64,000 bases of DNA from Companilactobacillus tucceti DSM 20183 (GCF_001434665.1 NZ_AZDG01000005.1:31312-95311); one strand, 5' to 3'. Counted from the first letter of the stretch, positions 20,390 to 32,166 are shown. Translations and numbers: made by a program. Notes: generated from the letters alone by a model not told the origin.

Positions 20390-21232
20390 TTACTCAAAAT
20401 AACTGAAATCGGTTTTACTCAAGTAATCACCGGGCTCAATTCTAATAATTTTATTATTTGTATCGATATTTTCCACTTTAAAAATAGAAGTTACGTTTTT
20501 ATCTCGGAGTTCTTGATCCATCTTAATGTTCTCGGCGAAAACAGTTGCACCAACAAAAATAGCATTAAATTCTGAAATAAGACTACGCATACCATTGATA
20601 GTACCGCCGCCTTTCATGAAATCATCCACAACTAAAACTCTTGAGCCTTCCTCAAGGCTACGCTTAGATAATTCCATCTTCTCAATTCTATCTGAAGAAC
20701 CAGAAGCGTAGTTAACACTGATAGTTGAACCCTCAGTTATCTTAGAATCACGTCTAACGATAACAAAAGGAATATTCAAGAAGCTGGCAACACTTTGGGC
20801 AATTGGAATCCCCTTAGTAGCGACAGTCATGACAACATCAATTGAACTTTGAGAATATTGTGTAGCGATCATACGGCCGATTGTTCTTAACAAATTAGGT
20901 TCGGCCAATAGATCAGTCAAATATAAATATCCACCTGGTAAAATACGGCTAGGTTCTACTAAACGTTTTGAAGTTTCTTCAATAAACTCTGTAGCTTCTT
21001 TTTTAGAAATACCTGGTGTAAAAATAACTCCACCACCAGCTCCAGGCAAAGTTTCGAGAACTCCAATACCTCGAATCATAAAAGTTCTTCTTAAAATACC
21101 CAAATCTTCTGAAATGGATGACTTAGCTGATTCAAAGCGCTTAGCAAAAAACGCTAATGAAATAAGCGTATGTGGGCGTTCTAAAAGGTAGCGTGTCATG
21201 TCGATTAAACGTTCGCTTCTTCGTGTTTTCAT
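20390..21232 (-). CDS. purR: Pur operon repressor PurR
   Basis: A 280-residue regulator with an N-terminal winged helix (about 1-75) and a C-terminal phosphoribosyltransferase-like domain whose motif VLVVDDFMKGGGTING binds PRPP as the signal. In Bacillus and lactococci it controls purine genes. Start at ATG 21232 (MKTRRSERL) after GAGGAG; 22 further upstream codons in frame are rejected. Located upstream of glmU-prs, so the sensor of PRPP lies beside the gene that makes PRPP. Confidence 0.93.
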   Translation of the reverse strand: MKTRRSERLIDMTRYLLERPHTLISLAFFAKRFESAKSSISEDLGILRRTFMIRGIGVLETLPGAGGGVIFTPGISKKEATEFIEETSKRLVEPSRILPGGYLYLTDLLAEPNLLRTIGRMIATQYSQSSIDVVMTVATKGIPIAQSVASFLNIPFVIVRRDSKITEGSTISVNYASGSSDRIEKMELSKRSLEEGSRVLVVDDFMKGGGTINGMRSLISEFNAIFVGATVFAENIKMDQELRDKNVTSIFKVENIDTNNKIIRIEPGDYLSKTDFSYFE

Positions 21233-21355
21233 CTTTTTTCTCCTCAAAAACGTGTTCTGTATAAAATTATAATGTAAATAATGCACTAATTCACTCATTT
21301 TCCATCAATTAATTAAGATTTTCAAGAACTTTCGAATATTTTTTTCAATATAAAA

Positions 21356-21398
21356 GAAAAAACTGTAAAAATCATCAAATGATTTTTACAGTTTTTTG
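21356..21398. terminator. Terminator after the LRR surface protein gene
   Basis: Perfect 15-bp stem AACTGTAAAAATCAT around a 3-base loop with A and T runs on both sides. Confidence 0.82.
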
Positions 21399-21403
21399 AT
21401 ACT

Positions 21404-23155
21404 TTAATTTAATGTTACTGCACTTTCTGGTACCCATTCATTAGTTGAAACACGGTACATTGTTTCTCCATTGATGGTTGCTTTTTTATCTGTTACAAAA
21501 TCTGAATCCTTAGCTAGACCACGATCTGATTTTTGTCCGTTATCATGGTAAAGTTTTGTTTCTGAATTAATTCTTAGTACTCCATTAACTGGAGTTATTT
21601 CTAGTGTATCGTTGGCTTTAACCCATTCGTTACTTGATACTCGGTAGTGTTTTTCGCCGTTGATATATGTGTAACGATCAGCTTGCCAATCAGTGGTCTT
21701 TTCCAAACCACGATTAGAAGTTTCTCCGTTTAAATTAGATAGTTTTTTGATGGAATCAGAATTAGTTTGAACTATTCCAGAATATTCAAAGTATTCTGCA
21801 ACATCACTAGCTTTTACCCATTCATCATCACCAACTTGATAGTAAGTTATTCCATTAACGACATTCTTCTTTGTTGTTGAAAAATCAGTTACACCATCAA
21901 GTGTTTTATCTGAGGTCTTATTACCATTAACATCGTAAATGGCAATCGAATCGGTTTTCTTACTGCTTAGTAACATTTCATCTATTTCTGTTACGTTGCT
22001 AGTATTTGATCCGTTATTATTTCCAGAGTTATTGCCACCAGAATTATCAGAACCCTTTTCGACTGTTACTTCAGAAGTTCCAGTAATATCTGGATAATCT
22101 TTTGAAGTATAAGTTACTGTATATGTTCCTTCAGTATCAGTGTCTAAGTTGCCCGTATCAACATCAAAATCATTTATAGTTAGTTCTTCATTAAATGGGG
22201 CAGTTGCGCTTACAAAGCCTAAGCTATTATCCCACTTGTCGCCAACATTCATAGTTACCGGTTTAGTGGTGATACTACCTTTTCCAATTGAATAAGGTTG
22301 CGTAATAGTCATTTTTACAACTTGATCATTACCATTTATATTAATTGTTTCATCAAAATTAATTGTTAGTGTATCACTTGCTTTAATGTTGGATACTGAA
22401 ACGATATTTGTTGAATCATCTAAGCTAACATCGGCGTCTGTATTTTTCAAACTTGCAGTTGCATTAGAGATACTACCACCAGAACTTAGATAATCATTTA
22501 AATCAATATCAAATGAATTTTGATTTAGTTGTTTTGAATCTTCAATAACCGTTTGAGGTGTAACGGTCAAACTTTTAGAGTCCCAGTTAAAATTATTTAG
22601 AACGCTAAAGTCTGTCACATGGTTATCACTTATTTTTAAGTTAGTTAAATTAACCAATGATTTCAAAGGAGAAATATCGCTGATATTATCAGATTCTGCA
22701 TGTAAATACGTTAAGCTCGTCATATTTTCTATTGGTGATATGTCAGATAAATTTGAATTATTATTTATAGACAACCATTCTAAATTTAGGCCTTCCAATG
22801 GTGATAAATCAGTAATTTTATTAAATCCTAAATCCAATCTTTTAAGAGAAGTGGCATATTGTAAACCTGAAATATCAGTAATCCCTGATAAAACTAACGA
22901 CAATCCCATTCCAGATGGATTTAATGTTGATAGAGCTTCAGGTGTTACTTCATCTTTACTTCCATAATAACCTTTTGAAACCAGAGCAGCTTTTAAGCTT
23001 TCTGATATTCCATTTTCGTCAACGTCGCTTTTATTTGATTCTTTTGTGCTACTTTCAACATTAGCAGCCTGAATAATCGGTATGTTTACCATCGAACTTG
23101 TCAAAAGTGCTCCTGCTGCAAGTCCAGTTACGATCATACTCATACTTTTTTTCAT
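21404..23155 (-). CDS. Secreted leucine-rich-repeat protein with C-terminal SLAP domains
   Basis: A 583-residue exported protein. Residues 1-30 are a signal peptide (MKKSMSMIVTGLAAGALL..., cut near AANVES). About 75-190 hold four to five bacterial LRRs with repeating 'ISDISPLKSL' steps; about 195-370 are beta-rich Ig-like segments; a Gly/Asn linker follows; 390-583 carry three SLAP repeats, each ending in (D/N)EWV. SLAP domains bind the wall or S-layer noncovalently, so this is a surface-displayed binding protein of unknown ligand. A cre-like sequence lies upstream. No sortase motif. Confidence 0.82.
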   Translation of the reverse strand: MKKSMSMIVTGLAAGALLTSSMVNIPIIQAANVESSTKESNKSDVDENGISESLKAALVSKGYYGSKDEVTPEALSTLNPSGMGLSLVLSGITDISGLQYATSLKRLDLGFNKITDLSPLEGLNLEWLSINNNSNLSDISPIENMTSLTYLHAESDNISDISPLKSLVNLTNLKISDNHVTDFSVLNNFNWDSKSLTVTPQTVIEDSKQLNQNSFDIDLNDYLSSGGSISNATASLKNTDADVSLDDSTNIVSVSNIKASDTLTINFDETININGNDQVVKMTITQPYSIGKGSITTKPVTMNVGDKWDNSLGFVSATAPFNEELTINDFDVDTGNLDTDTEGTYTVTYTSKDYPDITGTSEVTVEKGSDNSGGNNSGNNNGSNTSNVTEIDEMLLSSKKTDSIAIYDVNGNKTSDKTLDGVTDFSTTKKNVVNGITYYQVGDDEWVKASDVAEYFEYSGIVQTNSDSIKKLSNLNGETSNRGLEKTTDWQADRYTYINGEKHYRVSSNEWVKANDTLEITPVNGVLRINSETKLYHDNGQKSDRGLAKDSDFVTDKKATINGETMYRVSTNEWVPESAVTLN

Positions 23156-23203
23156 GTCCCTATATCTCTACTTTCTACTTATTGTTTGTTGCATATCTTT
23201 GCG

Positions 23204-23217
23204 TTGTTAACGCTTCC
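23204..23217. promoter_or_regulatory. Candidate cre site upstream of the LRR protein gene
   Basis: Reverse reading TGGAAGCGTTAACA fits the CcpA consensus except at the third base; about 50 bases upstream of the start codon. Confidence 0.4.
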
Positions 23218-23309
23218 AATAAAGAATTATACACGGTGTTTAAACAAATTATAAATCAATTTATGTAAAAATATTTTTCAAAAAATAATTTAAAAGTTAA
23301 AATGAGCAT

Positions 23310-23343
23310 AAAAAAAAGAGGATCACATTTTCTGTGATCCTCT
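23310..23343 (-). terminator. Terminator after veg
   Basis: Perfect 11-bp stem AGAGGATCACA / TGTGATCCTCT followed on the minus strand by eight U residues. Confidence 0.9.
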
Positions 23344-23355
23344 ATAAGGAGCGAT

Positions 23356-23625
23356 TTATTCGGCATCAGCCTCTGCTTCTTCTGTTTCTTCGCTATCAAA
23401 AGTAATATCAATAGACTTAGTAAGTAAGTCTGCATAACTATATGAAACTCTCTCGAATGAGTTTTCATTTTGGTCAAGATCGACAACAAATACTGAATGG
23501 AATGTTTCCGCTAAAGTACCCTTACGACGAACGACCTTCTTGCGACCTGCTTGTGCTACGACCGTTAGGCCCTCACCTAAATGGGCATCTAAACGGCTTT
23601 TAATTGTCTTCAATGACGTTGGCAT
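23356..23625 (-). CDS. veg: Veg family protein
   Basis: An 89-residue protein of the Veg family: LKTIKSRLDAHLGEGLTVVAQAGRKK and the Sm-like beta core FVVDLDQNENSFERVSYSYADLL. In Bacillus subtilis Veg stimulates biofilm matrix genes by an incompletely understood route. An acidic tail (EETEEAEADAE) closes it. AAGGAG upstream and a strong terminator downstream. It follows ksgA, the conserved order in Bacilli, and has an upstream gap of 79 bases that may hold its own promoter. Confidence 0.92.
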   Translation of the reverse strand: MPTSLKTIKSRLDAHLGEGLTVVAQAGRKKVVRRKGTLAETFHSVFVVDLDQNENSFERVSYSYADLLTKSIDITFDSEETEEAEADAE

Positions 23626-23704
23626 ATTTTAATCACTCCTTAGGAGTGCCATTCTACCACGTATTTGCAAAAAAATCAAGGTTTGGTTATAATAGCAGGT
23701 TTAC

Positions 23705-24589
23705 TTAAATTGTCTTTTTTAGTTCAACTGCCATTTGTTTGAACTGTTCGATAGAGACTTGCTCTCCCCTAGCATTCTCTGCAATGCCACATTTTTCAAA
23801 GACAGCTTTTATCTTATCCCTATTTTCATCGGTTCTTCCTTGCCAATTAAGCAAGTTATTCATCAAGCTCTTACGCTTGTGTGCAAAAGAAGAGCGAATC
23901 AATTTATGGAAATATTTAGGATCTTCAATATCATTTTTGCTATCAGGTATTCTATCTAAAACTGCTACGGCTGAATCAACTTTAGGACGAGGAATAAATG
24001 ATTTAGCTCCAACGATTCTATCAATTCTTGCCGTCATTCTAGTTTGAACTGCAATCGTTAATGACCCATATTCACGGTGTCCTGGTTTGGCAGTTACTCG
24101 TTCGGCAACTTCTTTTTGCATCATCAATACTAAGGATTGGAAAGGATAGTCGCTGTTGATCAAATTCAACATGATCGGAGTCGTAATGTAATAAGGTAAA
24201 TTAGCCACTACTTTAATTGTCTTACCTTCTAAATGATGATCTTTTACAAACTGATCTAAATCAACTTTTAAAATATCTTCATTTATGACTTCAATATTGT
24301 CATAGTAACTTAATGTATCTTTCAAAATTGGTATCAAGGTATCATCGATCTCAAAAGCATAAACTTGTTGCGCAACTTGAGCTAGTTTCTCAGTTAAAGC
24401 ACCAATACCAGGTCCGATCTCGATTGCTATTTCATCAGATTGAAGACCACTTGCATCAACAATATCATCTAGAACCTTTTCATTTGTTAAAAAGTTTTGT
24501 CCTAAACTTTTTTTAGCACGCAATTTGTATTTACGCATAATATCATTGGTACGGATTGGATCAGCAATACTTAATCTACTTTGAGTCAT
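23705..24589 (-). CDS. rsmA: 16S rRNA (adenine1518-N6/adenine1519-N6)-dimethyltransferase
   Basis: A 294-residue KsgA/RsmA methyltransferase that dimethylates two adjacent adenines near the 3' end of 16S rRNA during 30S maturation. SAM motif IEIGPGIGALTEKL and catalytic NLPYYITTPI are visible. The ATG at 24589 (MTQSRLSIADPIRT) is set by AGGGAG inside the end of rnmV; the two overlap by 14 bases. Loss of this enzyme gives kasugamycin resistance in other species. Part of metG-tatD-rnmV-rsmA-veg. Confidence 0.95.
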   Translation of the reverse strand: MTQSRLSIADPIRTNDIMRKYKLRAKKSLGQNFLTNEKVLDDIVDASGLQSDEIAIEIGPGIGALTEKLAQVAQQVYAFEIDDTLIPILKDTLSYYDNIEVINEDILKVDLDQFVKDHHLEGKTIKVVANLPYYITTPIMLNLINSDYPFQSLVLMMQKEVAERVTAKPGHREYGSLTIAVQTRMTARIDRIVGAKSFIPRPKVDSAVAVLDRIPDSKNDIEDPKYFHKLIRSSFAHKRKSLMNNLLNWQGRTDENRDKIKAVFEKCGIAENARGEQVSIEQFKQMAVELKKTI

Positions 24590-25148
24590 ATGAACTCCCT
24601 TTATCAAATTTTTTAACGGCGGCAATTAAATCGTCCGGCGATACATTAAACATATTCAATCGATTTAAAAACTGCTTAGCATTAGTGTAGCCAATTTCTA
24701 ATTCTAAGCCAACAAATTCACGACGCTTGGACGACTTGGCATTCCCCGACAATCCGAGATCAATCATATCAGCGTTAGTATATTTATTTTCTAAGTCTTT
24801 AGTAGAGTAGACATCTGCTAAGGCTTTTTTTATATCCTCATCACGAGCATGTTCGATTCCAAGACTACCGTCACTCTTTTTTGGGACAGCCTTATTTCTT
24901 GGCAAAAATGCTTGCTTAGCATCAGGAACAACTTTTTGAATAATCGTTCTTAGCCGATTTCCATTAAAGTCAGGATCGGTAAAGATTATTACTCCACGAT
25001 CCAATTGAGCTTTTTTTATTCTTTGAATCGTTTCCTCATTTAAGGCAGATCCTCGAGTCTCAATCGTATCAACTTCACCTAAACAGTCTTTTAAACGATT
25101 AGTATCTGACTTGCCTTCTACTACAATAATTTCTTTTATTTTTTTCAT
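24576..25148 (-). CDS. rnmV: Ribonuclease M5
   Basis: A 190-residue Toprim-domain endonuclease that performs the final maturation cut of 5S rRNA precursor. The Toprim glutamate is in IIVVEGKSDTNRL and the DxD-type motif in FTDPDFNGNRLR. The C-terminal part (ANAKSSKRREFVGLELEIGYTNAKQFLNRL) is the substrate-binding region. It starts two bases after the tatD stop and overlaps rsmA at its end, so translation is coupled. Confidence 0.95.
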   Translation of the reverse strand: MKKIKEIIVVEGKSDTNRLKDCLGEVDTIETRGSALNEETIQRIKKAQLDRGVIIFTDPDFNGNRLRTIIQKVVPDAKQAFLPRNKAVPKKSDGSLGIEHARDEDIKKALADVYSTKDLENKYTNADMIDLGLSGNAKSSKRREFVGLELEIGYTNAKQFLNRLNMFNVSPDDLIAAVKKFDKGSSYDSK

Positions 25149-25150
25149 AT

Positions 25151-25914
25151 TTAATTTATTCTATAAACTCTTTTAGCATTCTCAAAAGTATGTTTTGCAA
25201 CTTCATCGGGAGTTATATCTTTATATTTAGCAATGGCATCGACTACAAATCTCGTATAACCAGGTTCATTTTGATGTCCTCGGTATGGAGTTGGCGCTAA
25301 ATAAGGTGCATCAGTTTCAACCAAGAGTCTATCTAGCGGAGTATGCTTAGCTGATTCATGAACTTCTGGAGCGTTTTTAAATGAAACAACTCCACTATAT
25401 GAAATCATTAATCCAAGATCTAAGAACTTATTAAGCCAATCCAGATCACCATTAAAGCTATGCATTATGATACCTGATTTTGACATATCATGATTCTTCA
25501 AAATATTATACATATCATCAAAAGCATCACGACAATGAATCGAAACTGGCATGTCATATTGTTGTGCAACGTCTAATTGCTTGATCAAAACCTTTTGTTG
25601 TTCTTCATGACTAGGGTTTTCAGGCCAATGATAATCTAATCCAATTTCTCCAATAGCCACTACTTCTGGCAATTTGATTTGATTAATTAGTTGAGACTCA
25701 TTATATTCTTTTACAAATTCAGGATGCCAACCGATCACTGCATGAAGTGGCTTATAATTTTGAGCCAATCGAATAGCTTCAATATTCATCTCTTCATTTG
25801 AACCAATGATCGCCATTTCATCAACATCAAATTCTTTTGCGCGATCAATATATTCCTGAGTTTTACCAGCAAAAGCCTCATCATTTAAATGTGTATGCGA
25901 ATCGAAAATTTGCA

Positions 25915-25915
<1 letters not shown>
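25151..25915 (-). CDS. TatD family metal-dependent DNase
   Basis: A 254-residue TIM-barrel hydrolase (YabD type). Metal ligands are seen in FDSHTHLNDEAF, GEIGLDYHW, SIHCRDAF, MHSFNGD and ETDAPYLAPTPYRG. Family members have 3'-5' exonuclease activity in DNA repair and quality control. Its ATG shares a base with the metG stop (TAATG), giving tight coupling. Confidence 0.93.
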
Positions 25916-27966
<2,051 letters not shown>

Positions 27967-27970
27967 TTAT

Positions 27971-28684
27971 TTAAAGTTGTTCAAAAACGTTAACGGCATC
28001 GTCAGCAATCGTAAGATCTGCCTCTGAAACATCAAGATCATCTTTGTTAACAACTACTAATTTTGTATTTTCTTTACGATAACGCAGTAGTCCCGCAAAT
28101 GGGTATACTTTTAAGCTAGTTCCGACAACGATAATTAAATCTGCGTCAGAAACAGCCTTTTGTGCTCCCATCAAATTAACAGGATTTACACTTTCACCAT
28201 ATAAAACAGTTGTACCTGGACGAATAACACCATTATCTTCATGATGACGTCCATCTTTTAAATAGTATTTATAGTCAAACTCTTTACCACAAGTTAAGCA
28301 GTGAATATTATCGTATAAATTGCCATGAAATTCTATGACATTTTTAGCTCCAGCCTTTGTATGCAGCATATCTACATTTTGAGTAACGATCATACCCTTT
28401 TTATTACTTATTTCAGCCATCTTTTTATGAATAATATTAGGTTTAGCATCTGGGTAATAGAGATTTTCCACGGTAAAACCGTGAAAAGCATCTGGATGGT
28501 TAACTAAATTATCATGGCTCAGCATATACTCTGGAGTCGTCTCAAAACTTCCTGTACGATAAATTCCACCTTTTGAACGATAATCTGGAATTCCTGACGG
28601 CACTGATACACCTGCACCGGTCAAAAAAGTAACAAAGTTAGACTTTTCGATCAAATTCTTAAGTTCAATAATTTCGTCTGACAT
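27971..28684 (-). CDS. Sir2-family NAD-dependent protein deacylase
   Basis: A 237-residue sirtuin that uses NAD to remove acyl groups from lysines. NAD-binding GAGVSVPSGIPDYRS, VTQNVDMLHTKAG and the catalytic His in EFHGNL are intact. The structural zinc site is unusual: the first pair CLTC is present but the second CxxC is missing, replaced by a stretch reading DGRHHEDNGVIRPG. Either zinc is absent or other ligands serve. AGGAGA upstream of ATG. It lies between the HExxH protein gene and metG. Confidence 0.88.
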   Translation of the reverse strand: MSDEIIELKNLIEKSNFVTFLTGAGVSVPSGIPDYRSKGGIYRTGSFETTPEYMLSHDNLVNHPDAFHGFTVENLYYPDAKPNIIHKKMAEISNKKGMIVTQNVDMLHTKAGAKNVIEFHGNLYDNIHCLTCGKEFDYKYYLKDGRHHEDNGVIRPGTTVLYGESVNPVNLMGAQKAVSDADLIIVVGTSLKVYPFAGLLRYRKENTKLVVVNKDDLDVSEADLTIADDAVNVFEQL

Positions 28685-28694
28685 AAAAACTCTC

Positions 28695-29651
28695 CTATCT
28701 AATTAGATAATGTACGTTATTATTTTCAAACGTTTCCTTTACAGTTTGTTGATAGTATCTTTGATAAAATTGAGGATCAACTTTATTTGGATCAATATCC
28801 AAAGAAGCGACACTTTGACCATCATTAATACCTAATAAAACAAATGCCTTTTCATTATACTTACGATCAGTAAAGCCTGAATGTTTAATTTGATAAACTT
28901 GATTTAAATTCAATCTCAATTGGCGTTCTGAAATTACTGGTGTAATATTCAAAAATTCATGGTAATGCATTCCTTCAAATCCATTTGAAATAATCACATC
29001 ATTGTAATCTTCCAATAAACGAATCAATGCACGACGAGATTGAAAATTAGATGTTAAATCATTTGCATCAATAACATCGGATAATTTTTTAGCATACTTA
29101 AAAGAAGTTGGATATTCTTCTTTTAGCGAATCATCTTTCGCATGCTCACCAAAAATCATGGCATCAAAAATCAATAATGTTCTAAAGAAGCGCATATTTG
29201 CAGGATCGATTTCCACTCCCGGATCCAATGTCTGATCTATGCCTTCAAGGTATTTTTCTTTAATATCGTCTGTATAAGTTCCATCTTCAATTTGCTTTTT
29301 AACTATCAAAGCGTGTTCTAGTGTTTCTTGTAATGAATTTGCAGTCGATATGATTCTTCCATCAACATCATTATGCCCACTAGTAACAGAATTATAAATC
29401 TTAGGACCATCTGATAATTCAATTTCAACATGATACAATTCATGCGCTAAAACAAAATCACGGTAAACTTCGTTGGTAACTACAACGTCAATTTCATTTT
29501 CTTTGATCTCATGATTAGCCTGATCTAGTGTCAAAGTATCATGGTCTTTATAGTCAGAAATTAAAACAACTTTTTTACCACTTGTTTGTTCAATTCTATC
29601 AATTTGTTCTAAGATATTACTGGATACACTTTTTCTTTCTATCTTTTCCAT
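28695..29651 (-). CDS. Uncharacterised protein with an HExxH motif
   Basis: A 318-residue cytoplasmic protein I cannot name with confidence. Residues 70-74 (HELYH, in FVLAHELYHVEIEL) match the zincin active-site pattern, and an acidic residue follows, so it may be a metallopeptidase of the IrrE/M78-like shape. I recall similar lactobacillar proteins labelled 'IpaB/EvcA family', a name without proven function. No signal peptide. The ATG at 29651 after GAGGT is used; the TTG before it is rejected. It lies ten bases upstream of sir2 and is probably cotranscribed. Confidence 0.6.
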   Translation of the reverse strand: MEKIERKSVSSNILEQIDRIEQTSGKKVVLISDYKDHDTLTLDQANHEIKENEIDVVVTNEVYRDFVLAHELYHVEIELSDGPKIYNSVTSGHNDVDGRIISTANSLQETLEHALIVKKQIEDGTYTDDIKEKYLEGIDQTLDPGVEIDPANMRFFRTLLIFDAMIFGEHAKDDSLKEEYPTSFKYAKKLSDVIDANDLTSNFQSRRALIRLLEDYNDVIISNGFEGMHYHEFLNITPVISERQLRLNLNQVYQIKHSGFTDRKYNEKAFVLLGINDGQSVASLDIDPNKVDPQFYQRYYQQTVKETFENNNVHYLIR

Positions 29652-29692
29652 CAATAATTACCTCTTTTATCCCAAGTTAAGGAGAATATAAT

Positions 29693-30196
29693 ATGAAAAT
29701 AAATGTTACTTTAGTTGATGGTTTATTGCCTGATAAGTACGGAAAATATGCTTTACCTGAAACTATTAAAAATGGGAAACCGTTAATTAGCTTCCCAATT
29801 AATTTAGAGGATATTCCTAAAAACGCTAAGAGTTTAGCTCTCACTTTCACTGATCCTGATTCAATTCCAGTATGTGGTTTTGAATGGATCCACTGGACAG
29901 CAGCTAATATTCCTCTTACTAAAGCAATTCCTGAAAATTATAGTCAAATAGCTCCCACATCAGTCATTCAAGGCAAAAATAGTTCCGCTAGTCCTCTATT
30001 AGATTCGCTTGACAAGCATTCAATTGGATATAACGGACCAGTGCCACCTGACAAAACTCACGACTACATACTAAAGGTTTATGCTCTAGATAATGAGTTA
30101 AACCTTTCAGCTGGTTTTTGGATGAACGAATTGCTTCATCAAATGGAGAACCACATTATTGATCAAGCTGAAATAGTTCTTCCTAGTCGTGCTTAA
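29693..30196 (+). CDS. YbhB/YbcL-type PEBP (Raf-kinase-inhibitor-like) protein
   Basis: A 167-residue phosphatidylethanolamine-binding-protein fold. Signature SLALTFTDPDSIPVCGFEWIHWTAANIP and NGPVPPDKTHDYILKVYALD match the bacterial YbhB family, whose role is unclear. No signal peptide. AAGGAG precedes the ATG. Convergent with the Ppx gene, overlapping it by 4 bases at the 3' end, and divergent from the HExxH gene. Confidence 0.88.
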   Translation: MKINVTLVDGLLPDKYGKYALPETIKNGKPLISFPINLEDIPKNAKSLALTFTDPDSIPVCGFEWIHWTAANIPLTKAIPENYSQIAPTSVIQGKNSSASPLLDSLDKHSIGYNGPVPPDKTHDYILKVYALDNELNLSAGFWMNELLHQMENHIIDQAEIVLPSRA

Positions 30197-31110
30197 TTTT
30201 GACGATCCATTTTATGGAAATAATTAAATACATAGCCCTCACGCACACCGAAATTTGAGAAACGAATTTCCTTTGCGGGGGTTTTTTTAATTATCTCAGA
30301 GATTATCAAAATCCCACCTAAAATAACTTCATAACGTCCATCACTCAATTCCTTGATATGACTACGTTCTTCTACCGTTGCATGAGCTAATTTATCAAAT
30401 AGTTCATCTAATTGCTCACAGGTAATAACCGAATTATGAAGATTCTTCTTACGTTTACCTTCACGATTCAAAATACTTGTAACCGCTCTTAGTGTACCAC
30501 CTAAGCCCACAAAAGTGGCTTTTGTATTCATCCACTTTAAGCTTTCTAGTCTTCTGGTGATATCCTTTCTTGCTGAAACTAATTCACTTTCCTTGATAGG
30601 GTTACTCTTTAAATGAACATCAGAAATAGAAATAGCTCCGATTGGAATACTAAGTCCGTATTTTAAACGACCCTTTTTAGCCAAACTGATTTCAGAACTG
30701 CCACCACCAACATCAACGATCAAAGCATCTTTAATTCTCATCGTATTTCGAACAGCAACATAATCATAAAATGCTTCTTCTTTTTCATCAATGATATCTA
30801 ATTGTAGACCAGTTTCTTTGAGTACAGCAAAAACCAACTGATTTTGATTTTTGGCCAACCTTACAGCTGCTGTGGCTATTAAACTTATTCTATCTACGTT
30901 ATATCTTCTAATTCTATCTTGAAATTCTTTTAAAACATCAATTGTCTCTTCAATTTGATCATTAGTTAACAGGCGACTTTGGGCAATAGATTTACCAAGT
31001 CTAACTGGCTCACGCCAACGATCCAGCGTTTTGAAACGATTACGCTTTGATGAACGATACACTGATGTTCTAATGGAGTTAGATCCTATCTCAATAACTG
31101 CTAACTTCAC
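30193..31110 (-). CDS. Ppx/GppA family phosphatase
   Basis: A 305-residue member of the ASKHA fold that hydrolyses polyphosphate or (p)ppGpp. Motifs IEIGSNSIR near the N-terminus and VDVGGGSSEISL (ATP/phosphate loop) are present. The length corresponds to the short catalytic form without the C-terminal HD-like domain of E. coli Ppx, so specificity is open. The start is GTG with a weak GGGATGTGA site. No polyphosphate kinase is adjacent. Confidence 0.85.
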   Translation of the reverse strand: MKLAVIEIGSNSIRTSVYRSSKRNRFKTLDRWREPVRLGKSIAQSRLLTNDQIEETIDVLKEFQDRIRRYNVDRISLIATAAVRLAKNQNQLVFAVLKETGLQLDIIDEKEEAFYDYVAVRNTMRIKDALIVDVGGGSSEISLAKKGRLKYGLSIPIGAISISDVHLKSNPIKESELVSARKDITRRLESLKWMNTKATFVGLGGTLRAVTSILNREGKRKKNLHNSVITCEQLDELFDKLAHATVEERSHIKELSDGRYEVILGGILIISEIIKKTPAKEIRFSNFGVREGYVFNYFHKMDRQN

Positions 31111-31141
31111 ATTGCATCACATCCCATTGAAACAATTATAT

Positions 31142-31170
31142 AAAAAAAAAGGCCTACATAGTAGGTCTTT
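31142..31170 (-). terminator. Terminator after the glucosaminidase gene
   Basis: GACCTAC / GTAGGCC stem, short loop and nine U residues on the minus strand. Confidence 0.8.
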
Positions 31171-31191
31171 TCTTCACAAAGTTTTAATTTT

Positions 31192-32166
31192 CTAAATTAC
31201 GTATGTATCTTCAACCCATTCGTTAGTTGAAACTCTGTAGTAAACGTGGCCGTTATATGTCTTAGTTTGGTCTGTTTGCCATGGAGTATTGTTTTGTAAA
31301 CCACGTGTTGCTTTGCCCATTGTGTCACCATTGAAGGTTACCATTGGTACATAAATAGCCTTTGGATTATTAACACTGATAACATTTACATCACCAGGTG
31401 CTTGTGTTGATGAATCGTTATCATATTGAGTTAAGTTATATGTTTCGATCATATTGTTTAAGCTGCTTGCGTAAGTTGGGGCTGTTGCGTATCTACCTTG
31501 TAACCATGCAGTAGCATCTTTATAAGATGATGTATTTTCTTTCCATGTACCCTTGTAGTATGAAGAATCCCATGAAACACCATTACGAAGTTTATCACCA
31601 TTATCAGCAAATGATTCATAATAACTAGGGTACTTACGGAAGTTAGCATAGATTGTATACCAGCCTTGTGAGGCACTCCATTCAGAAGTCTTCATAGTAA
31701 CGTATGAACCATTGTAGTCACCTTTGATACCAAACAAGTTGTTACCTTGAGTAGCTAGTAGAGATGTTCCCCAGCCACTTTCAAGAATAGCTTGAGCCAA
31801 CATAACAGATGCGTAAACACCGTATTTGTCAGCAGCTTTTTGAGCCATTGGAACGGCCATGTCTAAGAATGCTTGTTGTTGTTGTGAAGTAGCACCTGCT
31901 GTTGCTTGAACTAATGCTCCTTGAGCCTTTGTCTTTGCAGCTGTAGGTTGTACTGTTTCAACGTGAGCAATATCTGGGTCAGCTTCTTTTACAGGTGAAC
32001 CAGCAATAACGTTTGTATCTGTTGTTTTCTTCGAATTATCTGAGCTTGATTGTTCAGTATTTGTATCTGAATTTGAAGCATCAGCAGCTAACACAGAAGT
32101 AGGTGCTGCAGCGGATGCAAGTGTACCTAAAACAATGGCACTTGTTAGTAGTGTTTTTTTAAACAT
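31192..32166 (-). CDS. Secreted N-acetylglucosaminidase (GH73) with SLAP domain
   Basis: A 324-residue exported wall hydrolase. Residues 1-28 are a signal peptide ending AAD; a Ser/Thr/Asn-rich spacer follows; about 95-250 form the glucosaminidase domain with the catalytic Glu129 in AQAILESGWG and the conserved NNLFGIKG and YANFRKYPSYYESF. The C-terminus (about 265-324) is one SLAP unit (YYRVSTNEWVEDTYVI). It cuts the glycan strands during cell separation. GGGGGA upstream. Monocistronic with its own terminator. Confidence 0.9.
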   Translation of the reverse strand: MFKKTLLTSAIVLGTLASAAAPTSVLAADASNSDTNTEQSSSDNSKKTTDTNVIAGSPVKEADPDIAHVETVQPTAAKTKAQGALVQATAGATSQQQQAFLDMAVPMAQKAADKYGVYASVMLAQAILESGWGTSLLATQGNNLFGIKGDYNGSYVTMKTSEWSASQGWYTIYANFRKYPSYYESFADNGDKLRNGVSWDSSYYKGTWKENTSSYKDATAWLQGRYATAPTYASSLNNMIETYNLTQYDNDSSTQAPGDVNVISVNNPKAIYVPMVTFNGDTMGKATRGLQNNTPWQTDQTKTYNGHVYYRVSTNEWVEDTYVI

